Positions 7,666 to 14,140 of a stretch of 14,140 nt of DNA are shown here, piece by piece. Origin of the DNA: an uncultured Bacteroidales bacterium (GTDB taxonomy: Bacteria; Bacteroidota; Bacteroidia; Bacteroidales; WCHB1-69); contig CALAVA010000126.1 in the NCBI GenBank assembly GCA_937892025.1, positions 1 to 14,140 of the forward strand. Direction: 5' to 3'. The translations under genes were made by a program, and so were the position numbers. How positions within the stretch are numbered: position 1 is the stretch's first letter; every line of letters starts with the position of its first letter. The notes below the pieces were generated by a model. The model did not search any database, had not been told where the DNA came from, and worked only from the letters and a program-made list of their open reading frames with translations.

Positions 7666-8688
7666 TCACAAATCGTTTTGTGTAATACCTTCGGGCAAAT
7701 TCAGCAGTTTGCAAGATTGTTTGTTGAAAAATACTTCAACAGAAGCAATTTCGCCTTTAACTCCGTCCAACACTGTTTTCAACTTGCTGAAATCATAGAC
7801 GCATTTGCCATCTTCTTTTTCGTCTTTAAGGTCGATAAGGTTGGTGAAATTTGGCAGAACAATTTTGGAGTCGTCTTTCAACTGCACCCAAACCAACATT
7901 TCGTTTTCACAACCTGCCTTTGATGCAGAATCATACCAAGTTGCACCGCGACGCATAGCCTCTTTCAATTTGGCAATATCTTCATCTGTGAGTTTTGCGC
8001 AATCTGCTCCTGCCAACGAAGTGATGTCGCAAAGATTTTGTGGATTGATTGAGAAATGATGCAAGTAGTGGCCTTCATCTAATCGAGATTGTCGTCCTAA
8101 TGTTGAAGCTTGCTTGTCCTCAGACTTTTCGTCAGGATTTCTAAATGGTGACATTATTTGGTCAGTATATTTTTGGGCATTTTTCCAAAGGTTTACGCCA
8201 TAGTTGATTTGAACCGGTCCATGGACAGAAATAGCGATGTTATCTTTTTTGTCTTTACCTTTTCCTGCAAAAGTAAATCCCAATGCTCTAACGTCAATAC
8301 AAGACAACAGAGCTTTAGCAACATCTGTTTTTGAACCTTTCATTCTGATTGATTCGGAAGATTCTTTTCCTCCTCCATCTTCATTCTCATTTTTTTTTGT
8401 TTTTTTCTCCGTAATCTCCATCAAATCAGGGAACATGTTGCAGAAAGCTTCCATCAAACTATATGGAACAAACTCTTTTGCCTGATTGTGACGTTTAAAA
8501 CCTAATATTTTTTCATTTTGATAAACATCTTTCAGATAGTTTTTTATCGTATACTTAAAAGCCTTGTCTGTGGCGTACACTGTCCCATCGGGCAATGTGC
8601 GGGGTTGCCCTGAAAAATCTGCATTGTAATTAGCGTTAATAGCCTTTACGATTGCACAACCGAAAACTCTGTTTTTAAATTCTGTCAT
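7666..8688 (-). CDS. cas7: Cas7 (Csh2-like), Cascade backbone
   Basis: This 340-residue protein of the Csh2/Cas7b group should polymerise along the crRNA spacer and hold the target strand. Family marks are the N-terminal strand NRVFGCAIVKAINANYNADFSGQPR with the following DGTVYATDKAFKYTIKNYL, the DVRALGFTFAGKG block at 132-144, and GPVQINYG at 157-164. A charged Lys/Glu/Gly/Ser linker at about 94-114 separates the RNA-binding strands. Its coding strand contains runs of nine and seven A, the only long homopolymers I noticed inside a cas gene. The gene lies 18 bases after cas8b and 2 bases before cas5. The reading frame is intact. Confidence 0.96.
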   Translation of the reverse strand: MTEFKNRVFGCAIVKAINANYNADFSGQPRTLPDGTVYATDKAFKYTIKNYLKDVYQNEKILGFKRHNQAKEFVPYSLMEAFCNMFPDLMEITEKKTKKNENEDGGGKESSESIRMKGSKTDVAKALLSCIDVRALGFTFAGKGKDKKDNIAISVHGPVQINYGVNLWKNAQKYTDQIMSPFRNPDEKSEDKQASTLGRQSRLDEGHYLHHFSINPQNLCDITSLAGADCAKLTDEDIAKLKEAMRRGATWYDSASKAGCENEMLVWVQLKDDSKIVLPNFTNLIDLKDEKEDGKCVYDFSKLKTVLDGVKGEIASVEVFFNKQSCKLLNLPEGITQNDL

Positions 8689-8706
8689 TGTTTTGATCTC
8701 CTATGT

Positions 8707-9102
8707 TTAATCATTATTATTTGAATCGTCTTTTTTTGTATATACAGCACATGGGCTAAAACATCCTGCTAAAAAGTATTTAAGCAAAGGTTTCATATCA
8801 GCACCTTCATCGTATGTGAGAACTTGTGCCGAAAGCTGTTTAAAGGTTCCTTTGTAAACACTGATGTCGTGTTTGTACACGGCAATTGTTTGTGCAATTG
8901 CATCTTGGAGCTGCCCCGATTTGCTTTTTTGCAAATAGGGTTCAAGCATCGCATACGTTTTGTTGCTTGCCGCACTTCTGTCTATCAGATAAGAAGCCAA
9001 TTGACCCGCACCAAAGGCAAATTCCTCAGGTGATTCGATATTGGATTCTCCTTTTGCGACAACTTCCATTTTTGCTAATAAGTCTGTTACGTTTGAAGCC
9101 AT
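8707..9102 (-). CDS. cas11b: Possible Cas11b made from an internal start in cas8b
   Basis: In several type I-B, I-C and I-D systems the small Cascade subunit Cas11 is translated from an internal start near the 3' end of cas8 or cas10d. Here the Met at Cas8b residue 497 would give a 131-residue protein beginning MASNVTDLLAKMEVV and ending with the Cas8b C-terminus. This is the right size and mostly helical in character. The bases before this ATG (AATAAAAAAGATGACATT) are A-rich, the start context favoured in Bacteroidota. No separate cas11 gene exists in the operon. This is inference from family knowledge and local context; the sequence alone does not prove internal initiation. Confidence 0.5.
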   Translation of the reverse strand: MASNVTDLLAKMEVVAKGESNIESPEEFAFGAGQLASYLIDRSAASNKTYAMLEPYLQKSKSGQLQDAIAQTIAVYKHDISVYKGTFKQLSAQVLTYDEGADMKPLLKYFLAGCFSPCAVYTKKDDSNNND

Positions 9103-10590
9103 AATGTCATCTTTTTTATTGTTATTGAATAAATTGTATAAGCTAAACCAAATATTGATTTTTGATTTGATAGCGTTGTTGTATTCACAACGTGTTTTGA
9201 TTTCATCTTGTCGAATATTCGACAAAATTGAATTGAACATCATATCGTCGAACATAGTTGCCGTTATAGCATTTGTCTTTGACTTGTATATGTAGTCGTA
9301 AAACGCTTTGCGGTACTTCATGATGAGTTGCCACATGGAATCTCCTCCAGATACGTATTTGGGGTCAATATCCCCAAAATAGTTGGTCGTGTAACTATCC
9401 TCCTTTATTTTCACGAGAGCGTTGTTGAAAATAGTACGTACAATGATTCTTTCAAAATCAAATACATTGTCAATTCTTTCATCAGGATCTTTTTCAAATG
9501 CTTCGTCTTTTTTATAGCCTGCTTCTGTAACGTTTTTTACTTCAATGGAAGAATCGAACTTGTAACGGAAGAGGGGAACAAAATCGAAATCGAAGATCTC
9601 TGTTCCAACTCTATATAAAAGATAATATTTCTGTAATGTGACTCCTTTTTTATCTAAAAGTTTTGATATAACTTCTCTGTATGATAGTTTCTTATTACGG
9701 TCAACGTTATAAAGTTTGATAACCTCTGACTGTGGTTCATCTATTTTTAATTCATTGTAATCTATAAATATAGGCATTGGATTAGGAAAAACATCCATTC
9801 TCCAATATTCGTTAAACAAAAATAAATAATATGCATCTTCATTGTTTATGGTATTAGTGGTAGACAGTGATGTTTGATGTTGCAAAAAGGGCTTCCCTGC
9901 ATTGTAACCACTAAAGAAATTAGACCAACCCCGAATTTCATTCGAACTAGCTGCTTTTTTTTCATCTATTGCTCTCCCGTCAATATCAGTCAACCCTTGT
10001 TTTGAACTATTAAATATTCTTGTTTTTAGATAATTCTTATATGTGTTTTTATAATCATCTAAATCTGTATCAAAAAAAACCAACACATAGTCCTCTGCTG
10101 TCCATTTGAAATCTTTTAATTTAGTTATAATATCTTGAAACTTTTCCTCTATATATTTTTGAAATAGAAGTGCTTTATTCTTTGTCTGTTCATCATGAAC
10201 TGTTTCGGTTATGGCTTTATCCAAATAATTTTTAATATAGCCGATATCTACTTTTTTAGTCGAAAATTCTTTCCCATCCTCCAAGTATTTACGTTTTACA
10301 GCTATTAAGAATGGTGACACGCTATGAATCCTTTTATTTGGCAAGTCAAAACATTTTTGATACCATGGTTTTTTATCATATTCTATAGTCCACGAAAAAC
10401 GCAGCCATTCAATGCATTTTACTAAAAGAGGTGTAATATTTCTCCCTTCTTTATAAAATTCAGCCTTAAAAGTACCATCTTTTGAAAACATCAAATATAG
10501 CCCTTCTTGTTGAGGTAAAATGCTGTTGTTAATGACATCTTTTAGATCAACATCAACTCTTTTTGTTAGATTGATTATCTCTCGTATCAT
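8707..10590 (-). CDS. cas8b: Cas8b (Csh1/TM1802-like), large Cascade subunit
   Basis: This 627-residue large subunit of type I-B Cascade should read the PAM and recruit Cas3. The family is poorly conserved. The call rests on the size, the place between cas6 and cas7, and blocks resembling TM1802/Csh1 proteins: LPQQEGLYLMF (25-35), EDYVLVFFDTDLDDYKNTYKNYL (166-188), GWSNFFSGYNAGKPFLQHQT (221-240), and AYYLFLFNEYWRMDVFPNPMPIF (253-275). I see no Cys4 zinc-finger pattern, which some Cas8b proteins have. The C-terminal ~130 residues are helical and resemble a small-subunit (Cas11) domain. The gene begins 26 bases after the cas6 stop. It is AT-rich (17 G+C of 60 on one line counted, 10081-10140), in sharp contrast to cas6. 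Confidence 0.93.
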   Translation of the reverse strand: MIREIINLTKRVDVDLKDVINNSILPQQEGLYLMFSKDGTFKAEFYKEGRNITPLLVKCIEWLRFSWTIEYDKKPWYQKCFDLPNKRIHSVSPFLIAVKRKYLEDGKEFSTKKVDIGYIKNYLDKAITETVHDEQTKNKALLFQKYIEEKFQDIITKLKDFKWTAEDYVLVFFDTDLDDYKNTYKNYLKTRIFNSSKQGLTDIDGRAIDEKKAASSNEIRGWSNFFSGYNAGKPFLQHQTSLSTTNTINNEDAYYLFLFNEYWRMDVFPNPMPIFIDYNELKIDEPQSEVIKLYNVDRNKKLSYREVISKLLDKKGVTLQKYYLLYRVGTEIFDFDFVPLFRYKFDSSIEVKNVTEAGYKKDEAFEKDPDERIDNVFDFERIIVRTIFNNALVKIKEDSYTTNYFGDIDPKYVSGGDSMWQLIMKYRKAFYDYIYKSKTNAITATMFDDMMFNSILSNIRQDEIKTRCEYNNAIKSKINIWFSLYNLFNNNKKDDIMASNVTDLLAKMEVVAKGESNIESPEEFAFGAGQLASYLIDRSAASNKTYAMLEPYLQKSKSGQLQDAIAQTIAVYKHDISVYKGTFKQLSAQVLTYDEGADMKPLLKYFLAGCFSPCAVYTKKDDSNNND

Positions 10591-10616
10591 ATTCTCAAAT
10601 TTCTTTTATTGTAAAA

Positions 10617-11405
10617 CTAATATACTTTCTCCAAGCACCCAAACCCTTGGCTATTCCCTTCTCCCAGTCCGCTCTCATACGCTATGCGCATCAGTTCGGC
10701 GGGGCAGTGGAGGGCTAGTCGGCACATAAAACCGCGCACTTTGGTTTCTTGCGGTGTGTCGGCTTTGATGGTCACCAATGCCGATTTGGGTTCTGTGAGC
10801 GTCATCATGTCGAAAAAACGTTCGCCTTCGTAAGGTGTGCCGTGGAAAGCCTCGTATTTGTCTAATAGATTTTGCATTAACCGTTCCCGTACCCACGGGG
10901 AGCTAGAAAAATCTTCTCCGTTCAACGGATAAGCGTCTCTTCCGTCTTCCAACCGCCTACTGACGGAGACGGGAGAGAGTGTTTCAAACGTCATCGTGTC
11001 GGTGAACTCCGGTGAAGGCAACAACTCAATTCTATCTACCTGAAATTTCACCACCGACTGTTTGTTGCCTACCTCAAACACTCGTTTCTGAAACAGCCCT
11101 TCCACAAATTTCTGTGTCGAATGTTCTGGCAAAAATGAAATTTGCCACTCAGTCTTGTCCGATAACAATTCCAACTGGTTCGATTGACGTAATATTCTAA
11201 ATTTTTCTGGTTTCAGTCTCGAAAATGTGAACAACTTGAATTGCTTTCCATTCTCCATCCGAAACCCATTCCCATGCAACCACTCCGCAAACTCATCATT
11301 CGCACTTGCCAAAATATGATAGGTGGCCGCAGACAACTCATATTGGTAGTTCAATGGAAGTCTCCGATTCTTACTTATTGTCGTTAATTCAATTTTAAAT
11401 CTCAT
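10617..11405 (-). CDS. cas6: Cas6, pre-crRNA endoribonuclease
   Basis: This 262-residue RAMP endonuclease should cut each repeat 8 bases before its 3' end to leave the ATTGAAAT handle. The glycine-rich loop typical of Cas6 stands at the C-terminus (SGLGEGNSQGFGCLEKVY, 245-262). His30 in the helix after the first strand (LSAATYHILAS) is the best candidate for the catalytic His, judged by position only. It is the first gene of the operon, with a promoter 22 bases upstream of the ATG and a short untranslated leader. Its GC content (31 of 60 on line 10741-10800) is well above that of cas8b next to it. The coding sequence contains an imperfect copy of the CRISPR repeat core at 11166-11185, listed separately. 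Confidence 0.95.
   Translation of the reverse strand: MRFKIELTTISKNRRLPLNYQYELSAATYHILASANDEFAEWLHGNGFRMENGKQFKLFTFSRLKPEKFRILRQSNQLELLSDKTEWQISFLPEHSTQKFVEGLFQKRVFEVGNKQSVVKFQVDRIELLPSPEFTDTMTFETLSPVSVSRRLEDGRDAYPLNGEDFSSSPWVRERLMQNLLDKYEAFHGTPYEGERFFDMMTLTEPKSALVTIKADTPQETKVRGFMCRLALHCPAELMRIAYESGLGEGNSQGFGCLEKVY
11166..11185 (-). repeat. CRISPR-repeat-like element inside cas6
   Basis: On the cas6 mRNA strand this reads AATCGAACCA, GT, TGGAATTG. The array repeat on the same strand reads AATCGAACCA, TAG, TGGAATTG. Two blocks of 10 and 8 bases are therefore identical, separated by 2 bases instead of 3. The expected Cas6 cut (GGA/ATTG) and the two arms of the small CCA/TGG hairpin are kept. 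The flanks (CGTC before, TTAT after) do not match the repeat. It encodes Ser-Asn-Gln-Leu-Glu-Leu at cas6 residues about 75-80. Confidence 0.75.
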
Positions 11406-11426
11406 ATTAAAATCTTTTCAACTCTG

Positions 11427-11455
11427 CAAAATTATACTTTTTTATCGGACAGCAA
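11427..11455 (-). promoter_or_regulatory. Promoter of the cas operon
   Basis: On the minus strand: TTG (11453-11455), 18 bases, TAATTTTG (11427-11434). This fits the Bacteroidota promoter pattern with slightly short spacing. The transcript should begin near 11420, giving an untranslated leader of about 15 bases before the cas6 ATG at 11405. The downstream box plus flank (TTTTGCAGAG) closely resembles that of the array promoter (TTTTGCAGGG). Confidence 0.65.
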
Positions 11456-11590
11456 TAATTTGTATAAATTTTTATAACCTTGTATTATCATTATCTGTAT
11501 TCAGAATTGATAACTCGCTGTTATTTCATAAAGAGGAATATAGTTTTATAACCATGCTACAAAAATTCAAAATACTAAAAAATAAAATGT

Positions 11591-11598
11591 TATCTTTG
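11591..11598 (+). promoter_or_regulatory. -7 box upstream of the glycosyltransferase gene
   Basis: TATCTTTG matches TAnnTTTG and lies 23 bases before the proposed TTG start at 11622. I find no TTG at the right distance upstream, so this may be a weak or regulated promoter. Confidence 0.4.
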
Positions 11599-11621
11599 CA
11601 AGATATAATTGATATTTGATT

Positions 11622-12803
11622 TTGAAAATCGCAGTCGTATTGTCGCATATTCCCTATCCACTATTGAAAGGTGAGCAGGTGAGGGCTTTTAATCAGATGA
11701 GAATATTATCGCATGAGCATGATATTTATCTCTTTGTTGTTTCTGATAACAAAAAAATACATCCACAAGCCCTGACAGAGTTGTCAAAAATTACAAAAAG
11801 CATAGAAGTCTTTAAATTAAGTGCTTTTTCTATTTTTGTTAATAAAATAAGAGCAAATTTGAAAGGGATTCCTTCTATTTGTGGGCGTTTTTTTAATGCG
11901 AGAATAAAAAAACAACTCAATGAAAAACTTGATGATTTAAAACCAGATATCATTTATAATCAATTGATAACGACAACTGAATATACCAAAGACCGCAAGG
12001 AAAGAAAAATTTTGGATTATCAAAACGTTTTTTCTAAAGATTTGTGGCGTTTTATGGAAAAAACACACAAAACCAAGAGCAAAAAATATTTAAAAAAATA
12101 TCAACGTTTGCAAAACTATGAATCAACTATTTTTAGATATTTTGATGAAAAGACAATTATCACTCAAGTTGATAGAGAATGGATACATCATCATTGGTCA
12201 GACCAAGTGGTGGTGGTTCCCAATGGTGTTGATATGCACTATTTTTATCCACAAACTAATGACAAACAGTATGATATAATTTTCACTGGAAATATGTCCT
12301 ATTTGCCCAACGTGTTGGCTTGTGAATATATTGTCAAGGAAATTTTACCTCAACTATTGAAAAAATATCCCAAAATAAGGATTGTATTGTGTGGTGTAAA
12401 TCCTTCGTCCAAAGTGTTGGCTTTAAAAAATTCACATGTGGAGGTTACGGGATATGTAGAGGATATTCGTGATTATTATGCAAAATCGAAGTTGTTTTTG
12501 GCTCCTTTAGAAATTGGTTCTGGTTTGCAGAATAAGTTGTTGGAAGCCATGGCAATGAAATTGCCATGTATTACTTCTCCTTTGGCAAGTGAACCCCTCA
12601 AAGCGGAGGCCAATCGAGATTTGTTAATTTGCAATAGCGTTTTAGGCTATGTTGATGCAATTGATAATCTGTTGAAAAATAAATATTTGTATGATTCTAT
12701 TGCGGAAAATGCCTTCCGTTTTGTGCAACAAAATTATAATTGGAAAAACACGACAGAAAAACTTAATAATTTAATAAAATCTAAGCATTCATCAAGGTTT
12801 TAG
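11622..12803 (+). CDS. Glycosyltransferase, GT4 family
   Basis: This 393-residue GT-B fold enzyme most likely adds a sugar from a nucleotide-sugar donor to a surface polysaccharide or lipid-linked glycan at the inner membrane. The N-terminus MKIAVVLSHIPYPLLKGEQVRAF resembles GT4 enzymes whose acceptor domain begins with a K-G-(D/E)-x-x-R-A motif. The donor half shows VVVVPNGVDMHYFYP (196-210), FTGNMSYLPN, VTGYVEDIRDYY, and the family's donor-binding stretch PLEIGSGLQNKLLEAMAMKLPCI. I choose the TTG at 11622 because it gives MKIAVV, the usual family start; a TTG at 11616 adds two residues and no ATG fits. The gene converges on wecB and overlaps it by 23 bases. Sugar and acceptor cannot be read from the sequence. 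Confidence 0.85.
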   Translation: MKIAVVLSHIPYPLLKGEQVRAFNQMRILSHEHDIYLFVVSDNKKIHPQALTELSKITKSIEVFKLSAFSIFVNKIRANLKGIPSICGRFFNARIKKQLNEKLDDLKPDIIYNQLITTTEYTKDRKERKILDYQNVFSKDLWRFMEKTHKTKSKKYLKKYQRLQNYESTIFRYFDEKTIITQVDREWIHHHWSDQVVVVPNGVDMHYFYPQTNDKQYDIIFTGNMSYLPNVLACEYIVKEILPQLLKKYPKIRIVLCGVNPSSKVLALKNSHVEVTGYVEDIRDYYAKSKLFLAPLEIGSGLQNKLLEAMAMKLPCITSPLASEPLKAEANRDLLICNSVLGYVDAIDNLLKNKYLYDSIAENAFRFVQQNYNWKNTTEKLNNLIKSKHSSRF

Positions 12804-13842
12804 CGATTATCTCGCCTGCATGTCCATTCCCATATAATTGTTTGGAAAAATCTACTTGTTTGTTCAGCATTTGTTGAACTACAGATATAATATCGTTATT
12901 CCCAATGAGTTGATTACAGCCACAATTGACCAATTCTACCCATTCGGTTTCTTGTCGAAGGGTAACACATTTTTTTTGAAAGAAATAGGCTTCTTTTTGC
13001 AATCCACCGCTGTCAGTCATTACAAGTAGGCTATGTTGTAACAGATATATCATTTCAAAATAGCCGACAGGTTCAATAATACAGATATTAGATTTTTCTA
13101 AATTATAACCTATTTCTTGTAGTTGATGTCGGGTATGTGGGTGCAATGGCAAGACAATAGGAACAGATTGTGCAATGTCTTCTAAAGCATCAAAAATTTT
13201 TTTCAGATTTTCTATAGTGCTGATGTTTTCTTTTCGGTGTATGGTGCAAAGAATATATGCTTGTGGAATGTCTATTGTTGGTTTTTGTGCTTTTGGAGCA
13301 TAAAATAGGGCTGCGTCAAACATAACATCTCCCGATTTTATTATATTGGTCGAAAAATGTTCAAATCCTTCTTTTTGTAAGTTTTTTATGGCTGTATCTG
13401 TTGGACAAAACAATATGTTGCTGATTCTGTCTGTTAGTATTCTGTTTATTTCTTCAGGCATTTGCATATTAAAAGACCTCAAACCTGCTTCAACATGGGC
13501 TAAGGGGATATTGAGTTTGGCAGCGGCTAAGGCTCCTGCTAAAGTAGAGTCTGTATCTCCATAAACCAATACCCAATCTGGAGCAATGTTTATTAACAAT
13601 TGTTCTATTTCTGTCAACATTTTACCTGTCAGAGAACCATGTGTCAATCCGTTGATGTTTAAATTGAAATGTGGTTGCGGAATGTTCATCTCTTCAAAAA
13701 ACACAGCCGACATATTAGGGTCGTAATGTTGCCCTGTATGAATGATAATCTCTTCAATATGATTGTTTTGCAAAAAGGCTCTGCTGACAACAGCGGCTTT
13801 GACAAATTGAGGTCGTGCCCCGATAATGGTAACTATTTTCAT
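12781..13842 (-). CDS. wecB: UDP-N-acetylglucosamine 2-epimerase (non-hydrolysing)
   Basis: This 353-residue enzyme interconverts UDP-GlcNAc and UDP-ManNAc in the cytoplasm, supplying ManNAc-type sugars for capsule, O-antigen or related glycans. Family marks are IGARPQFVKAA at the start, HTGQHYDPNMS (35-45), YGDTDSTLAGALAA (94-107, catalytic-region Asp96), HVEAGLRSFNMQMPEEINR (116-134, Glu118 and Glu131), SGDVMFDA (170-177), TIHRKEN (200-206), LHPHTR (233-238) and TDSGGLQKEA (276-285). The length is slightly shorter than the usual ~375 residues, but all blocks are present. The ATG at 13842 is preceded by an A-rich stretch (GAAAAGAAACAATTGTC). With the convergent glycosyltransferase it suggests the edge of a polysaccharide synthesis cluster. 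Confidence 0.93.
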   Translation of the reverse strand: MKIVTIIGARPQFVKAAVVSRAFLQNNHIEEIIIHTGQHYDPNMSAVFFEEMNIPQPHFNLNINGLTHGSLTGKMLTEIEQLLINIAPDWVLVYGDTDSTLAGALAAAKLNIPLAHVEAGLRSFNMQMPEEINRILTDRISNILFCPTDTAIKNLQKEGFEHFSTNIIKSGDVMFDAALFYAPKAQKPTIDIPQAYILCTIHRKENISTIENLKKIFDALEDIAQSVPIVLPLHPHTRHQLQEIGYNLEKSNICIIEPVGYFEMIYLLQHSLLVMTDSGGLQKEAYFFQKKCVTLRQETEWVELVNCGCNQLIGNNDIISVVQQMLNKQVDFSKQLYGNGHAGEIIAKTLMNA

Positions 13843-13872
13843 GACAATTGTTTCTTTTCTGATAAAAAATAG

Positions 13873-14140
13873 GGTATCTGTAAAAATGAAGAGAAAAATA
13901 CAAAAACAGAAGGCGATGATAATAACGCCGCAGAGAATACTGACACCTCAGATGCCACAGAGGATAATGCTGATGCACCAGGCTCAGATACGGATAAGGC
14001 AACGGATGATCAGACTGACACAGAATCGGATGATACAAAAAACGATGATAGGAGCGTGAACCCAGATGACAGCGGAGAAGCGAGAGAAACTTCTGAAGAA
14101 ACCGCAAACGAGGGCATAACCACGGGAGATTCAGATATAG
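13873..14140 (+). other. Open acidic low-complexity reading frame without a start, cut by the window edge
   Basis: After a TAG at 13870-13872, this frame stays open to the end of the window (89 codons). It reads GICKNEEKNTKTEGDDNNAAENTD and continues rich in Asp, Glu, Thr, Ser, Asn and Ala with almost no hydrophobic residues. The composition looks selected at the protein level: codon third positions vary while first positions are purine-rich. There is no ATG, GTG or TTG near its beginning, so it may be the remains of a gene whose 5' end is lost, or a frameshifted gene. Cys at the third codon followed by KNEEKN resembles the first residues of a mature lipoprotein, but no signal peptide precedes it. 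G+C is 27 of 60 on line 13981-14040, higher than in wecB. It could also be non-coding. Confidence 0.35.

Larger units (their letters stand above)
11406..11621. promoter_or_regulatory. Divergent intergenic region between cas6 and the glycosyltransferase gene
   Basis: No gene is seen here. The stretch is very AT-rich and holds promoter boxes for both directions. Two other structures are an inverted repeat TATAAA-TT-TTTATA at 11463-11476, directly upstream of the cas operon -33 box, and a 10-base direct repeat TTTTATAACC at 11470-11479 and 11544-11553. Either could be an operator, but in AT-rich DNA such matches are weak evidence. Confidence 0.6.

Noticed and set aside
7664..7714. Longer Cas5 starting at 7714
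   Set aside because: The added residues overlap cas7, and the family's usual N-terminus begins just after the ATG at 7663.
13754..14107. Minus-strand open frame of 117 codons upstream of wecB
   Set aside because: Its Leu/His/Tyr/Arg-rich sequence looks like the antisense of an Asp/Thr/Glu-rich coding strand, it overlaps the wecB start, and it has no good start.

Overview
The window looks like a chromosomal accessory region of a member of the Bacteroidota. The basis is promoter boxes of the Bacteroidota type (TAnnTTTG, two of them with a TTG about 18-19 bases upstream), A-rich rather than Shine-Dalgarno-like start contexts, and protein sequences that read like Bacteroidota homologues. I cannot fix the order or genus.

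Positions 1-11405 hold one complete type I-B CRISPR-Cas locus, all on the minus strand, reading from right to left. A promoter at 11427-11455 drives a compact operon: cas6, cas8b, cas7, cas5, cas3, a RhuM-family gene, cas4, cas1, cas2. After cas2 comes a leader of about 215 bases with its own promoter (1178-1208). The CRISPR array follows: 17 identical 30-base repeats and 16 complete spacers, running off the left edge. Cas6 should cut the pre-crRNA. Cas8b/Cas7/Cas5, and probably an internally translated Cas11 from the 3' end of cas8b, should form Cascade. Cas3 is the nuclease-helicase, and Cas4-Cas1-Cas2 acquire spacers. All motifs expected of working proteins are visible and no gene is broken.

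Three things stand out. (1) The cas6 coding sequence contains a near copy of the CRISPR repeat core on the crRNA-sense strand (18 matching bases in two blocks, around the expected Cas6 cut site), which suggests Cas6 might bind or cut its own message. (2) A RhuM-family gene sits between cas3 and cas4 with gaps of only 10 and 4 bases, as if it were a regular part of the operon. (3) The array contains a repeated spacer whose spacing predicts a 332-bp tandem block duplication past the left edge.

Positions 11406-11621 are a divergent intergenic region with promoter boxes for both sides. To its right is a surface-polysaccharide gene pair: a GT4-type glycosyltransferase (+) and a UDP-GlcNAc 2-epimerase (wecB, -). 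They converge and overlap tail to tail by 23 bases. The last ~270 bases (13873-14140) hold an open, very acidic low-complexity reading frame on the + strand without a visible start, cut by the window edge.
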